64,000 nt of DNA from Dastarcus helophoroides (Eukaryota; Arthropoda; Insecta; Coleoptera; Bothrideridae). Both the position numbers and the translations under genes were made by a program. The notes under the pieces were generated by a model that saw nothing but the letters and a program-made list of their open reading frames with translations, was not told the DNA's origin and did no database searches. Location: NCBI GenBank assembly GCA_028583605.1, contig CM053326.1, positions 35,682,931-35,746,930 on the forward strand, given 5' to 3'. How positions within the stretch are numbered: the first letter of the stretch is position 1; each line of letters starts with the position of its first letter. Positions 21,593 to 33,095 of this stretch are shown here, one piece after another.

Positions 21593-23191
21593 TATTACAT
21601 TTCTATCAAAATCTGTAAATAAATCAATAAATTATAATCTCTGTGAAAAAGTTCTTTGGCCTATACCTTACATGTTAAAAAACGTAATAACGGTGAATAT
21701 CTTGGTTTCGACACCGACACATATCTTTTGATTTTACAAGTGTAAAGGTAACACTGTTAGTAACATCTTGCACAAATTTAACGAAAATCTATAAAAAACC
21801 AACTGATTCATTGAAGTACTTTAAACTCGAATCCCTTATTAAATTATTTCGTCGATATATGTATGTGTGCAGCAGATTATATTCGCTTTCTAAATATATA
21901 CCATATTTTCCCGTCTGTGCTTAAAAGGGACGATAGCGAACAACCACATATGGAAACGTCTAGGCAACCGAATCAAATCTGACATACAGTATTTTGGAGA
22001 TGCGACAATAGGATAAAAATAGATTAAAACTTAAAAAACACAAACCTTTGTGGATTTCACTACGTCTAGTTGGCAGTATCTTTGTTTTGATGCGTTTAAC
22101 GAGTGGCCGCCGTACGCTCGACTGAACGGATTACTGTCATTCCTGTTTTGTTTTATGCCACGATGTGTTTACAAATTCATTTGATCATGTACATACCAAA
22201 ACAGTGAAACATAAAACAATAGCCAAGACGGATGGGTCGGGTGTTTGAAATGAATCCTTTTTAATGGAGCCGCGTTTGTTGGGATTTAGAGCTTTTTTGT
22301 ATGCTACACATTCAATCTTGCAAGTCTCGTAAAAACTGTAAACATAATTTTTCTGCCGCAGTCTCACGGGACAACTTTAAAATAACCTATATGCCACTGG
22401 CACGCAAAACAAAATAAACGATTTTATTTTGTAACTGAACTTAAAGCAATTTTATAAAATATACCTGATGAAATTGATAGAAAAAGTACTACTACGTAAT
22501 GGTTGTTAAGTAGGTTGCAATAATGAAATGGGACGATTTTTTGAATTTTTTTTTAAAAAGCAAAATGTCCACATGCACGGTTTTATCATCAGTCATAATT
22601 TGGTCATAGTTGTCCTGGTGTTTAGAAAATTTTTCGGATAAATTTAATGGACTAGCTTGGATAGATACTCTGGCCGCTGTGCGTAAACAGTAATGTAATA
22701 TAAACATGACATGTATTCAATAGCTGAGGGGACACAGTAGGTAGTGCAAATCTCATGGGGCATCAGTGCAACTAGAAGCGCGACTTAACTCGATTTGCTC
22801 ATCTCTTGATGCTTCATTGGACAAACTCCATTCTGGCACCTAATCATGTTGCGGTCGGTCGACCTATTTCAATTATTTATTTACTAGCACTAAAGGGTTA
22901 TAGCGCTCCCACCTACGCCCTCTCGCACTCGGAAGCTCTATCCTGAACTTGGAATTACAATGCTAAGCTGCAGGATATGCATATTTAATGAAGGACTTTC
23001 AACTTCACCTTGGTGTGTACGCGAAGCTCAATAATCTCAGCCATGAAACAACCGAAGGGTGTACGTCACCTTAAATATGGTTAATTTTATTAATTTCCCT
23101 GCGAAACGTTCGACTTTATAAATCAAAACGTTCTGAGGCCTGATTGGTAAGTTACCTACTCAGATATTGATGGTCGTGATGTGCTATTTTT
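21593..23191. other. Spacer, nothing firm
   Basis: The frames at 22185-22367 and 22492-22707 have no domains. A short stretch at 21945-21970 (CACATATGGAAACG) resembles the subterminal part of the 30415-31041 MITE (CGACATATGGAAACG), but I could not extend the match. Confidence 0.35.
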
Positions 23192-23395
23192 GGATTTTTC
23201 TTCACCAGCTGCTCCTTTCGCAATTCTAGATTTTCAGTTACCTACTGTTATTGGCAATCTGTTAAAGATTGCCCCAAACAGCCATGGACAAACCAAGATC
23301 TAACGCTGCTTGAGGCAATCCATAATAGGTAAGAGAGGGTAACTGAAAATCTAGAATTGTGAAAAGAATAACTGGCGAAGAAAAAGATAATATTG
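23192..23395. repeat. Imperfect inverted duplication
   Basis: The arms of about 75 bp are at 23195-23268 and 23312-23392. Each carries CAATTCTAGATTTTCAGTTA (the right arm in reverse complement) with flanking TTCTTC(A/G)CCAG(C/T) and the (T)ATTGGCAATC / GGATTGCC blocks. The spacer is about 45 bp. There is no coding content. It may be a decayed MITE or a local snap-back duplication. Confidence 0.7.
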
Positions 23396-23639
23396 TAATG
23401 TGTTGTTGTCAAGCAACTTTGAGACTTGTGTGGTCATATGCCATTGAATACGTTTTGAAATATTTAAATAGTTTCCATGTTTCCTTTCGATTAACCATGG
23501 AAATCGAAATAAGGACCACTCTTCTTTTTCTCCATCACTTGATAGTAGTTTGCCGAAAGATCGTCTTTTCCATTCTCTTTATCGAAAATTCACTTAAGTA
23601 ATTGCCATTTTTATCCATAGAATCCAACCACCACCTTCG

Positions 23640-24010
23640 TAGGAAATCTTTTGATGATTATGAATTGTTTCCCCGAGTAACATCAATTTCATTGTAAACA
23701 GATCCTCCAGCTGAATTAGATAAAATCCATTTCAGTTTTAATGAGAATGGTTGCAGATCCCAAAGATATTGGATCACCAATAACAGATTGAACGACATAT
23801 TCACCCTCATCTCTCGAAATTTCAACGTTAAAATATAAACCTTTTGTAGGATGACATAAATAGTAATCTGCTACTGACAATAGGTGGATTAAAATCTTGA
23901 TACACCCTATTGTAGAATCGTCTTTAAAATGTAATATAACATGAAAAATATTGTAGTTTCCTTAGTTGCCACCTTAGAAATTTACTGCCACGTTTGAAGT
24001 AAATTATCTT
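23640..24010 (-). pseudogene. Possible immunoglobulin (I-set) domain relic
   Basis: On the minus strand, bases around 23825-23720 read FNVEISRDEGEYVVQSVIGD followed by PISLGSATILIK. This is the end of an I-set Ig domain: the D-x-G-x-Y motif of strand F and a following G-strand. Upstream, near 23990, TSNVAVNF and GGN appear with in-frame stops, where strand B/C of the domain would be, and downstream SAGGSVYNEIDVT recalls the end of another Ig unit. Stops interrupt all three. It could be a decayed fragment of a titin/twitchin-like muscle protein or a cell-adhesion gene; the Cys of strand F is replaced. Confidence is low because the match rests on short motifs. Confidence 0.3.
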
Positions 24011-27000
24011 TTACCCCATTATATGCAACTTTGCGGCTTTAATGCACTAACAGGCCGCATAGTGTATATGGGAAGGAAGGAAACATCAGTGTGTACCATC
24101 AAAGGCAACTGATTTACATCGCAAAGAAGGCGTCCGGGTCAAAGTTAGCCGACTAGTCTATTGTGACTTGAACTTCTAGGTTCGCTGCTTTCACTTCATC
24201 CATCCTTATCAATAGCAGAAGCCTTTCCATTGAATTGCATTATCTAGGTAACCGTTGTAGCGACACTATTTCTAAAGGTTCAATATAACTAGCAAGTTTA
24301 GGTTTCCATGTAAATTGAAAAATAGCATTCATATTTTGCTGTTCCCATCTGATAGTTGAACTCTCGAGTTTAAAAATAACAATAATTATGAAACAAGTAA
24401 TATGTTATTGGTGAGCTAATGAAAAAAAGAAAGTGGTAAAATTTGAACTTGAAGAAAAATAAATGACCCATCATTAAAAAATGATGAACTTTCGTCACTA
24501 TTAGCAACTTCAAGTGATATTTATCATCGTAGAAAATAACTGCTTTCCACGATATTTCCAAACTTCATTATTTATTTTGGGCACACAAGATTTATTCTTC
24601 ACCTAAGCTTTTATTTTCTTGTAATTTTCAGTCACTTCCTGAACATAAACATGTTAAGTGAATATAGAAATCGTGGAAGCTACTGACATACAAATCACAA
24701 TCTGATTTACATCATATCGCTCGAAATAAATAAAACATATTGTATAACTCTGCATATTTTAAAGACCACTTTGAGCCTGTATAATATTTATTTTGCTGAA
24801 TAACTAAAAAGCATCCAACAGGAGCATGTTTGGAGTATCGACAATACGTCCAAAATATCTGCATTTATTATTAGATCCACAACTAACTTCGCTTGTCAGA
24901 AGCAATCCACCTGTCGAAGGTGGGTTCTGGAAATGTAAATGACATGAAATATTTAGAGAGCTGAATTAGTAATTGAGGCAGCCATTTTTGTGACAAGGAA
25001 TCCCCATTATGCCGTATTGCATTATGCATGTTTGAACAACTCGAATTTAAGCATAGTCTACCTTTAAAATTCGCTACGATTCCTACGAGTTCTCAAGAAC
25101 TTTATTCGAACAGATTCGACACATTATATTGATCTAAGTTCTAAATAACGATCTATTATACTCTATGGCATTTTGATTATATCGTTTTTATTGAAACATA
25201 TTTATCTTTTCTATTTAAATTTTAATTACTCATCGTTACTATATACTGTATTTCGTTTTAGGCTCTTACTTGGTAAAATCATATTTTCGGCATTTAATCG
25301 TATCTTTTCGTCTAATTTGTGTTCTTTCCTTATCGTGTGAGTACCTCTTTCAGAAGTTTTCAGTAGCATTTTTGAAGGTATTTTCCGAATCTTACAAGTT
25401 CGTGGAGTGTGATGGAAAAGTCACTGTACGTTTCGAGTTAAGAAGTAACTTCTTGACAATCGTGGTCCATCAAAGTATTTGGTAGTTTGTCACCTTAATA
25501 AGGAAAGTAAACACTGGCACTATCAGAATTATGCAACCATCGCATCGTCTGCTGCCCCCAATCTCTCCACCGGAGACACACGGAGACACAATTTAGTATC
25601 GTGACTTGAAGTTGCTCAAGTTAGTGAATTAGGTTACCACTAGGGCTACGAAATTCAACCTGTTACATACAATATAGGAAAACGAATGCCATATAACACA
25701 ATTTGTTGTAATACAATCATTTAACGTACAGTTTTAAAGATCGTATGTCATAAAAAACTACAAGCATATGTGAAAGCATTATCACTACTCCCAGTTATGC
25801 AAAAAGTGAATACTCTGCGACAAGTATAAAACAAAAAAAAAAGCTGAAAACTCTTTGTATCCAGTGCTGAAAAGCTTCTTGTGTGCATTCGTCGGCAATA
25901 GTATACACATAATGCAAGCTAACAAGCCAAAACTACCATCATGAAGCTTTTATTAATGTCTTTATTAAAAGCAAAGTCAAGGAGAGCATTGCCTCGAATT
26001 TAATAATAGAGGAGATTTTGCATGAAAAGGCAACAACAGGGAGGTAACATGGCGTAAATCTAAGGATACACATTCTGCAGAAACACCGAAGCAGCTGAGA
26101 CGACGACGGCAAGAACTCATATAGGACTATTATCATCTTTTACAGGTCCCTTTCAGGATCTCGGCACATAAGCTGAAAATACTACTGTAATAACGTGTAA
26201 TAAAGGCATTCTGTGTCTCTCCTCTATCATATAAGGACAGCGCCCGACCTTTAAATCATACTTACCATCAACTTTCCTTAATACTATTAAATAGCGGTTT
26301 CGGATTTATAAATTAATTTCTATTGTGGAAGGAAGTTAATAACAAAAAGAAACAGAACACACGTATACCTTTTTGTTTTTATTTGTAGCAACAAAGAAAC
26401 TTTCTGTTCTGTTTAATATATTTAAATGCATATTTCTACAAAATAGTAGAGCACAGAGCGGAAACAAGTATACTGAAAGCGAAATTATTCCAAAAGGATT
26501 TATCATAAAAATTCTTTAGGGAGCTTTATGTTATTTGCGACGTTGTGGATAAAGTGTACCACGAAAATCGATAAAAAACGGATAAATAATGAAATCACGT
26601 TCAAATATGCAGTTCAACTCGCGCCAAAGTTTAGAGCATCTTGGATAAAACTGTCCTTTCGTTTGAAAGAGGAGAGTTATTTGAAAAAGGCAAAACATAA
26701 ATCCATAAAAAGAGAATGTGCAATAGCCTACTTGAAATGCTACAGTAGCAACATTCAGTGTGATCAAAGAAGAACACAGAGAGAATAAAGGTTGTTTCGC
26801 AAGAAATGTTCACCACGAGTTTTACTAAGTTTTTTTTTATTAGAAAGAAATTCTATCTTATTTGTTTGATTTTTTGTTGTAAAAGCATTTTTAAATTTCA
26901 AATAAAAACTGTAATAAAAAAGACAAATTTGTCGGTGTTGTCACTGTATGGAACTTGTGTGGCTGCATACAAAATCAAAATAAAGCGTAAAGGAAGTATT

Positions 27001-27592
27001 TTATTGGGGATGCGGAAATATGCCAAGCTTAAGGGTAATTCTTAATAACACTTAAAGTGAAAATAATAGAAGAAAGGGCGGACATAAAACAGGGTTGCCT
27101 TTAATGAAAGAGCTTGGGAATCTAAGTTTAAATTAAAATGTAGATTTGGTGAAGGCATTTCAGTAAATGAACCACTGGCGGTATCCCGAGCTATGAAAAT
27201 CAGACCGAGGAGAGCAAGGGTTGAGCTGAATTGACACAACCTGGCCAATTCTAATTATCCAAGACCGAGTTATAACGTTCATTTTCTCAGATCGATATCC
27301 GAGATTTCTGGCTAAGTGTAAACTACGGGACAAGTTGGTGTAGAAAAAATTTCAGGATGAAATCCAACGCCTAGTTACTAATACTAATAATGAGAAGGGA
27401 GCATATTGTCATGCAGTTATTGCTTAAAAAAAATGATTAAGCAATTTCGTGAACAAAGAATTATTTTCTATTTATTAATGGAACCACTTATTAGACCATT
27501 AATTATTTTCGTACTTTTTACATTATTTATTTTTAGAATTACTGTTTTATTTTTGCCTACTTCGATTTATTAAAGAATTTAAAATATAAAAT
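24011..27592. other. Long AT-rich spacer, nothing firm
   Basis: Several 60-90 codon frames (for example 25270-25485 plus, 26528-26788 plus, 26806-27045 plus, 27042-27248 minus) overlap each other on both strands and show no domains, so I treat them as chance. No inverted termini or repeat partner were recognised across this 3.5 kb. It may be host intergenic or intronic DNA. Confidence 0.35.
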
Positions 27593-27835
27593 AAACGCAA
27601 TTATTTTCATATTAGTTTCAAGGTCATGTGTACTATTTAAAACTTAAAAATTTGTTTCCCATTAGTTCGCTGATATTCTTTCTTGCCACTCCGCATTATC
27701 TCTGCTCCTGTGAACGCGATAAACGTCTGTTAACCTATGATATCGTAAACAATAAATTAAGACATTTTTGGGAATCAGTAGCGCCTTGTTAGGAGAAATT
27801 TATGGATTAATTTGCCCTATTTTTAATATATAAAA
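27593..27835. repeat. Dispersed repeat C, copy 1
   Basis: It aligns in order with 48237-48485: TATTAGTTTCAAG, ATTTGTTT, TGATATT, GCCACTC(C)GC, AACCTATGA, TCGTAA, CAGTAGCGCC and GGATTAATTTGC blocks, with many substitutions. The class is unknown and no frame is preserved. Confidence 0.55.
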
Positions 27836-29111
27836 TATCCATATTTTCTCTTTTCTGTCTTTTTTTAATCCTGCTTAATGTGTGGTTAAAATTAATTAAA
27901 TTATGACTCAGAAACCCCATTAGATAGTCTCTGACATTCCGGAATTACACTATTTAAAAGAACCATACACATTGCGATTAAAAATGACTAATTTAATATT
28001 ACACAGTTTGTTACAACATTATAAATTTGATTTATCAATCCTGAAACCTTGTTGCAGTAGGTGAGTATAGGTCAACTCTAGAAAATTATTCATTTTGAAA
28101 TTGAAATTATAACTGATTTCTATCAATCCACGATATCCAAAATATAGAACCTTTTATTGCATATTCATTAATAAGTAGCGAGGAACAAAATAAACAAGGC
28201 CTCTGTTGAATTATAAAATAAAGCAGATTTTTGACGAAGAGAGGCCCTTTTGGTCATTAAATAAACCAATTAATCAAATTCGATGAAGCACCAGCCATAT
28301 CCATGGAACAAAACACGTAAAAACTCGAATCCCACGTAGTTGTGGGGTGTCCGTAGACGTACAAATGTAGGGAATTCTTTAATTTAGCTTGCATATTTAA
28401 CTGATGCGGCTGTTTACCGTGAAATATGTTGCATTGTGGAAGACAAATGGGCCTGTTTCCAGCTTGCCGGTGAGTAAAAAGTATGCGTTGAAATGTTATT
28501 TAGCACATTGTGATGGGCTAACAAGCGTTCACTGTTTGCTTTGTGCACAAATGTTGCCTTTTTATTTCAACAAACAAAGGATACCGTGCAAATATATTGG
28601 TACAAAGATAACGTTATTGTTTTTATGTTTACCGGGCAAAGTACATGGACCGAATACAAATATTTTAATCAGCAAACGAATTTTAGTTCTAATTTGCAAT
28701 CCATTTACAAGTATACAGTTTCTGGTGTCAGCACTGTGTTAACGTACTATTGTTATTTTATTCTCGTTTCCACACATCGGCATCTCTAATAATTTTAAAG
28801 AGTTCACAATTTCCACAAATTACTGTTTTTTGTTTAGGCAGCTAAAATAACGAATTATTCGAAAGTTTACTCATTTTAGATAATCGTTAGCCCGCTGTCT
28901 TAGACCATCCAGGATGTTCTGTCATTAATTAAAATTAAAATATAAATTTTGAACCAGAGAACAAAAAAATGAAAATTTCATACTCCGCCACCCAATAATT
29001 AGAGAAACAGTAAGAAAGAGAGAAAAGTTATAGGTCACGAAGATGCACACAAGGATTACAGCAAGAAGCAAGAAAAATATTGCTATTCCATTAATTATTA
29101 TATTGTTTCTT
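27836..29111. other. Spacer with unsupported frames
   Basis: The frames at 28404-28742 and 28541-28789 (plus) overlap in different phases. The second contains IYWYKD, which looks like an Ig strand-C tryptophan motif, but no Cys pair or D-x-G-x-Y-x-C follows. A GTGAGTAAAA donor-like site occurs at 28470. I do not call a gene. Confidence 0.3.
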
Positions 29112-29470
29112 TTAAGTTTAATCCACTCGCAAAGGGTAAGCCCATTATGCTTTTAAAGCACTGCCAGTAGGATGCGGAAACAAGGATAGATGCCGATGAA
29201 CCGTCTTCTGAAACAAGGATAGGTTGTAATTTTTGGGGAAAATTCCTCTCGGTAACCAGTTCCATAACTTGGAAGATCTATAGAAAAAAGAGTCTTCGTA
29301 GATAGAAGTCCTCACCGTGTCAAGCTGGGCCGCACAGAAATTTGCTGTCCCCGACTGTCTAGCATGCCTCAAGGATCGAATTGATCCCCCTTGGGGGGAT
29401 CAATCCTATTAGTTCCCGCGAGCATCTTCCATGAAAGTACTTGTAGAAAAGAGACAACTCATCAACCAGT
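29112..29470 (-). mobile_element. CR1/Jockey-type LINE, 3' end fragment (minus)
   Basis: The frame 29145-29372 (minus) reads the conserved C terminus: GTANFCAAQLDTVRTS, SFFYRSSKLWNWLP and the terminal stop, which is the best preserved C terminus among the copies here. The 3' UTR to 29112 ends with the GGATTAAACTTAAAA-type tail. The 5' side stops exactly at 29470 where the gypsy LTR begins, so the LINE was cut by, or inserted next to, the gypsy element. Confidence 0.85.
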
Positions 29471-29606
29471 TCTAACGAAAAGCAATTATAGAATTAAGAA
29501 CGTAAGGAAATTTTCTAGAGAAATCTGATAAGGGAAGGCGGCCCCGATAATGAAGCAAATGGCAGATAAGAGTTCCAGAAGTTTCGGCAAACGATAAGTC
29601 TTGGTG
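29471..29606 (+). repeat. gypsy 5' LTR, truncated
   Basis: It is aligned with the 3' LTR at 32117 and the solo LTR at 60526: TAACGAAA, ATTATAGAATT, GGAAATTTTCTAGA, GGCAGATAAG, AATTTCGGC and GATAAGTCTT blocks. It stops at GATAAGTCTT, after which pol sequence begins. It keeps GATAATGAAGCAAA, lost from the 3' LTR but present in the solo LTR. Confidence 0.85.
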
Positions 29607-30414
29607 TCAACATCGCTGCGCCGTTACACCGACTAACGGAAGGAAGAACGCCTTATGTCTGGACTATCTTGGCTTATCCTCAGCAGAATGGAAAGTCCGT
29701 GTTGGATACTGATGCCAGCAACGTTGGCATTGGGGTGTCCCAACTTCAAGCTGGTGAAGAAAGAGTAATCGAATATTACAGCAAAATCTTGACGAAGCCG
29801 AAGAGGAACTACTGCACCACCAGGAAGGAACTTCTTGCGATAGTGAAGGTCGTGGAACACTTCCACAAGTATTTGTATGGGCAAGAATCCCTCATCAGGA
29901 CAGATCATTCGGCACTTTCTTGGTTACTCAGAATGAAGAACGCAAAGGGGCAAACGGCTAGATGGTTAGAAAGGCTCCAACAGTATCAATTTAAGGTGCA
30001 TCATCGACCGGGACGACAGCATAACAACGCTGACGCTTTTTCCAGAAGACCTTGTGGGGATGGCAAACACTGCAGACGAGTCGAGGACCATGAGGTCATA
30101 GTGAATATAAGGGTCACGTCTGTCCAGCCGGAAGATGGATGGACTGCTGAAAGTCTTCGGGAGCTACAGAAGAGCAATGCTGATATCGGACCCATATTGG
30201 AATGGAAAGAATCTGGAGATAGGCCTGAATGGCAAGAGATTTCCAAAAGAAGTCCATCTCTTAAGAATTTGTGGACCCAATGGAAATCCCTCTAGGTAGA
30301 AGACGGGGTGCTAAAGAGGGCATGGGAAAGCGCGGATGGAAAGCGTGTCAACTTGCAGTTAGTGTTGCCTCAGGAGAAGATTCCACAGCTCTTGTGGGAG
30401 ATGCACAACGGGAC
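29607..30414 (+). pseudogene. gypsy pol: reverse transcriptase tail and RNase H
   Basis: The open reading runs from the deletion junction through IAAPLHRLTEGR (end of the RT connection), then LDTDASNVGIG with the first RNase H Asp, RNYCTTRKELLAIV with the conserved Glu region, and LIRTDHSALSWLL with the next Asp. WLERLQQYQFKVHHRPGR follows, and NNADAFSRRP marks the end of RNase H. An in-frame TAG at 30293-30295 interrupts the linker toward integrase, and the same frame then continues to the MITE at 30415. In an intact element this enzyme part removes the RNA strand during cDNA synthesis. RT catalytic motifs are absent because of the deletion. Confidence 0.9.
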
Positions 30415-31041
30415 GCGTATTGGATTTGCCTCTGGACTACAGAACCGGGCAAGATATAAGCGTTCCAATTGGTCAGTTCTGACATCATGATTGTGTTTAA
30501 TATACGCCCCCATTTCGTTTATATTTACGCGCGTTCCTAGTTGAATGAATCATTGCAGTTTTGACAGATATGTTGTATTATTAGTAGGTATCTTATTCGA
30601 AGAAATTATAGCTACAATATCACTTTTTAAAAAGGCGTTGTGTTATTATTAGTTATATTATTAGAAGAAATTATAGCTTCAATATCACTTTATAAAATAG
30701 AGGTGCTTAATTTTTATAGATTTTTATATGATTGGTGTGCTAGATTCGAAATGTTGTTATTGTTTGGTGCATTAATTTGATTTAAGGCAAAGCGAATATT
30801 ATGAATTTTCGGATTTTCTTAAATATTTCCTATTTGTTGTTTACAAGCGTATTAAACTGTCAAAAACTCAAAATTAGTTGGAAATTTCATATTATTTTAA
30901 AATGTCAACAATTGTATTTTACTGCGAACCGCGCATGCGTAATATAACGACATATGGAAACGCCTAATCCATGATGTCAGAACGACCCAATGGAACGCTA
31001 TTATCTTGCCCGGTATCTGTGTCAGAGCAAATCCAATACGC
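30415..31041. mobile_element. MITE with long inverted repeats inside gypsy pol
   Basis: The 627-bp element begins GCGTATTGGATTTGC and ends GCAAATCCAATACGC. The inverted repeats extend about 120 bp with mismatches (CCGGGCAAGATA, AGCGTTCCA and GTTCTGACATCATG occur in both arms). The 9-bp CAACGGGAC is repeated at 30406-30414 and 31042-31050, and pol homology is continuous across the empty site. Long inverted repeats with 9-bp duplications suggest a Mutator-like (MULE) origin. Inside, a block of about 60 bp (GAAGAAATTATAGCT and AATATCACTTT) is duplicated at 30597 and 30662. No transposase. Confidence 0.85.
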
Positions 31042-31050
31042 CAACGGGAC

Positions 31051-32085
31051 TAATGGTAAACATAAGGGATGCACAAGACCCTGGAGAAGATTCAAAAACG
31101 GTTCTATTGGGTTAACTGCAGGGGGAACGTCGAGCGGTGGTGTCGGAAATGTGTCACCTGCGCTGCACCCAAGTGTCCTCGTACGAGAACCAAAGGGGTC
31201 CTAAAGCAGTATAATGTGTGAGCTCCATTTGAGAGAATTGCAATCGATGTGGCGGAAGCATTTCCAGCTTCAAAAGATGGCAACAAGTACATCCTGGTGG
31301 CCATGGATTATTTCAGTAAATGGCCTGAAGCTTACGCCATCCCGAACCAGGAGGCTACCACAGTCGCAAGGGTTCTTGTGGACAACTACATCTGTTGATT
31401 TGGTGTTCCCTTGGAACTACACTCGGACCAAGGAAGGAACTTTGAATCGGGGGTTTTCCAAGAGATGTGTCGTCTTCTTGGAATAAGGAAAACTCGAACA
31501 ACACCTCTTCATCCACAGTCTGATGGAATGGTGGAAAGATTTAACAGGACCTTAGAGAAACATCTTTCGAAGGTCGTTTCCAAATATCAGACAGACTGGG
31601 ACCGACATCTACCACTGTTTCTGATGGCCTATCGCGCGGCAACTCAAGAAACTACAAGTCGGACTCCGGCAAAAGTGATCTTTGGGAGGGAACTGCAGCT
31701 TCCGTGTGACTTGGTGTTTGGATCACCAAGGGAGACCCTAAGGGAGCCGATTGGTTTCGTAGACGGCTTGAGGAAAGCGATATTGGAGACGCATACCCTG
31801 GTGCGGATGAAGAACCATCTTGGCGACGGACCGAATAAAGACAAGACATGACGTGAATGCCAACCATGGAGGTTTCAGTGAGAGTGAATTGGTGTGGTTA
31901 TACAACCTTCAGCGGGGGAAAGGAGTTTCGCCGAAGTTTACGGCATCTTGAGAAGGGCCATACAAAGTGCTGAAGAGGATCAACGACTTGGTGTACAGGA
32001 TCCAGCGTAGCCCCAGGACCAAGATGAAAGTGGTACACCTCAACAGACTGTGCAAATATAGTGGCGAAGTGACTGATTGGGACTG
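31051..32085 (+). pseudogene. gypsy pol: integrase, broken
   Basis: After a frameshift near 31078 the zinc-binding end is seen (RFYWV, WCRKCVTC). The DDE core follows with IAIDVAEAFP (first Asp), then LHSDQGRNFES (second Asp) and TPLHPQSDGMVERFNRTL with the catalytic Glu. Downstream, CLEAN-frame text continues through RAATQETTSRTPAKVIFGRE. After TGA at 31849 the C-terminal GPY/F module is recognisable in a shifted frame (EGPYKVLKRI, LVYRIQR). In-frame TGA codons at 31219-31221 and 31396-31398 break the core. The family inserts cDNA into chromosomal targets; this copy cannot. Confidence 0.9.
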
Positions 32086-32116
32086 ATCGGGACTATCACT
32101 CTTAAGAGGGAGGCAG

Positions 32117-32443
32117 TGTAACGAAATGTAATTATAGAATTTAGAACGGAAGGAAATTTTCTAGAAACATCTACTAAGGGGTAAACGGCAGATAAGCGTT
32201 CCCGAAATTTCGGCCAATGATAAGTCTTATCTGCTGAAAGCTTCTAGAACCCGAAAGCGGGGCCTATATAAGGCGGTCGCGTTTCCCGCAGTTAGTCAGA
32301 GTAGTTAGTTAATGAGTTAGTAGTTAGAAGTCAATGAATAAGTGAGTTAATTATTCAGTTGTAGGGTTCCGAGTTTAGTTTGGAAGTAAAGTGGGTACAA
32401 TTCACCAAGTGTTAATAATCATTCGAACCGATAACGCGCAACA
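32117..32443 (+). repeat. gypsy 3' LTR
   Basis: The 327-bp repeat starts TGTAACGAAATG and ends CGCGCAACA, that is TG...CA. It is preceded directly by the purine-rich AAGAGGGAGGCAG (about 32104-32116), the plus-strand primer. A TATATAAG box lies at 32265-32272. The solo LTR at 60526-60860 and the truncated 5' LTR at 29471 are its relatives. Confidence 0.9.
32265..32272 (+). promoter_or_regulatory. LTR TATA box
   Basis: TATATAAG in a GC-rich setting, followed about 30 bp later by GCAGTTAGTCAGAG, where an initiator-like start site would be expected. The homologous region of the solo LTR near 60687 has lost the box (AGATAAATGAAG). Confidence 0.55.
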
Positions 32444-33016
32444 TTATTATTAATAGAGTTAGGTTTTAAAACAGTGCATGGACCTTTTTAGTAAAATTTA
32501 CCAGACAGCTGTTGAGGCAGAGATTATATGCAGATATTTATCTCCATTATGTCCTAAATGCTTTTCTTCAAGAAATGAATACTCCAGAATTTTTGCAGGA
32601 TTAAAGATACCCACTTACTTAATCTGATACATTAATTTATGTTGCACGATGCAATAAGTTTACTTCCTTTGTTAAATAAAATTTTTAAGGTCACAGTATT
32701 TTCTTTTAATCGAATTGGCACCACATAACAATACTGTGTTTTTCACCTTTAATAATAGGGTGTCCATAAATTCAGATTTTTGGGGATGTGTTTCTGCTTT
32801 AACTTTCTTGTCTCACTTAGTGAGCAGACAAATTTTAACGGAATTGGTTAAGAGTTCTGTTTTTTTTGTAAAATTTGAGGCTTCCATTACTAGCCTATGT
32901 GATTGTTATAACAGTTAATGAACTACAACCGTGGTCGACAAATTTAACTAAACCATGAGATATTACTGGTTCATAATATTTCACCAATGAATAGAGTAAG
33001 CTTACCTCAAATCAGT
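32444..33016. other. AT-rich spacer, nothing recognised
   Basis: A 67-codon frame at 32715-32918 has no domain. No termini or repeat partner were seen. Confidence 0.4.
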
Positions 33017-33087
33017 ATTCTAAATGCACAGACCAATAGATTTGAACATTTATTAGATTCAAACCTATTGGTCTGTGCATTTAGAAT
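33017..33087. repeat. 71-bp hairpin repeat
   Basis: The arms ATTCTAAATGCACAGACCAA and TTGGTCTGTGCATTTAGAAT are perfect reverse complements, extended by TAGATTTGAA/CAAACCTA with mismatches and a loop of about 11 bases. A related half-site (AATGCGCAGACCAATAAGTT) occurs at 54386, so the unit is dispersed. Confidence 0.75.
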
Positions 33088-33095
33088 CCTTGTCT

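Larger units (their letters stand above)
29471..32443 (+). mobile_element. gypsy-type LTR retrotransposon, deleted and interrupted
   Basis: The order is a truncated 5' LTR (29471-29606), end of reverse transcriptase and RNase H, integrase core, integrase C-terminal region, polypurine tract and a 3' LTR (32117-32443). Everything from the middle of the 5' LTR through primer site, gag, protease and most of the reverse transcriptase is missing; the junction is near 29606. A 627-bp MITE splits pol at 30415-31041. In-frame stops in RNase H and integrase show it is dead. Confidence 0.9.

Noticed and set aside
26528..27248. Cluster of 60-86 codon frames
   Set aside because: They overlap on both strands, lack domains and have no splice or promoter support.
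28404..28789. Two overlapping frames of 112 and 82 codons, one with IYWYKD
   Set aside because: A Trp motif alone does not make an Ig domain; the Cys residues and D-x-G-x-Y-x-C are absent and the frames overlap.
29633..30246. Minus-strand frames over gypsy pol
   Set aside because: They are antisense shadows of the RNase H reading frame.
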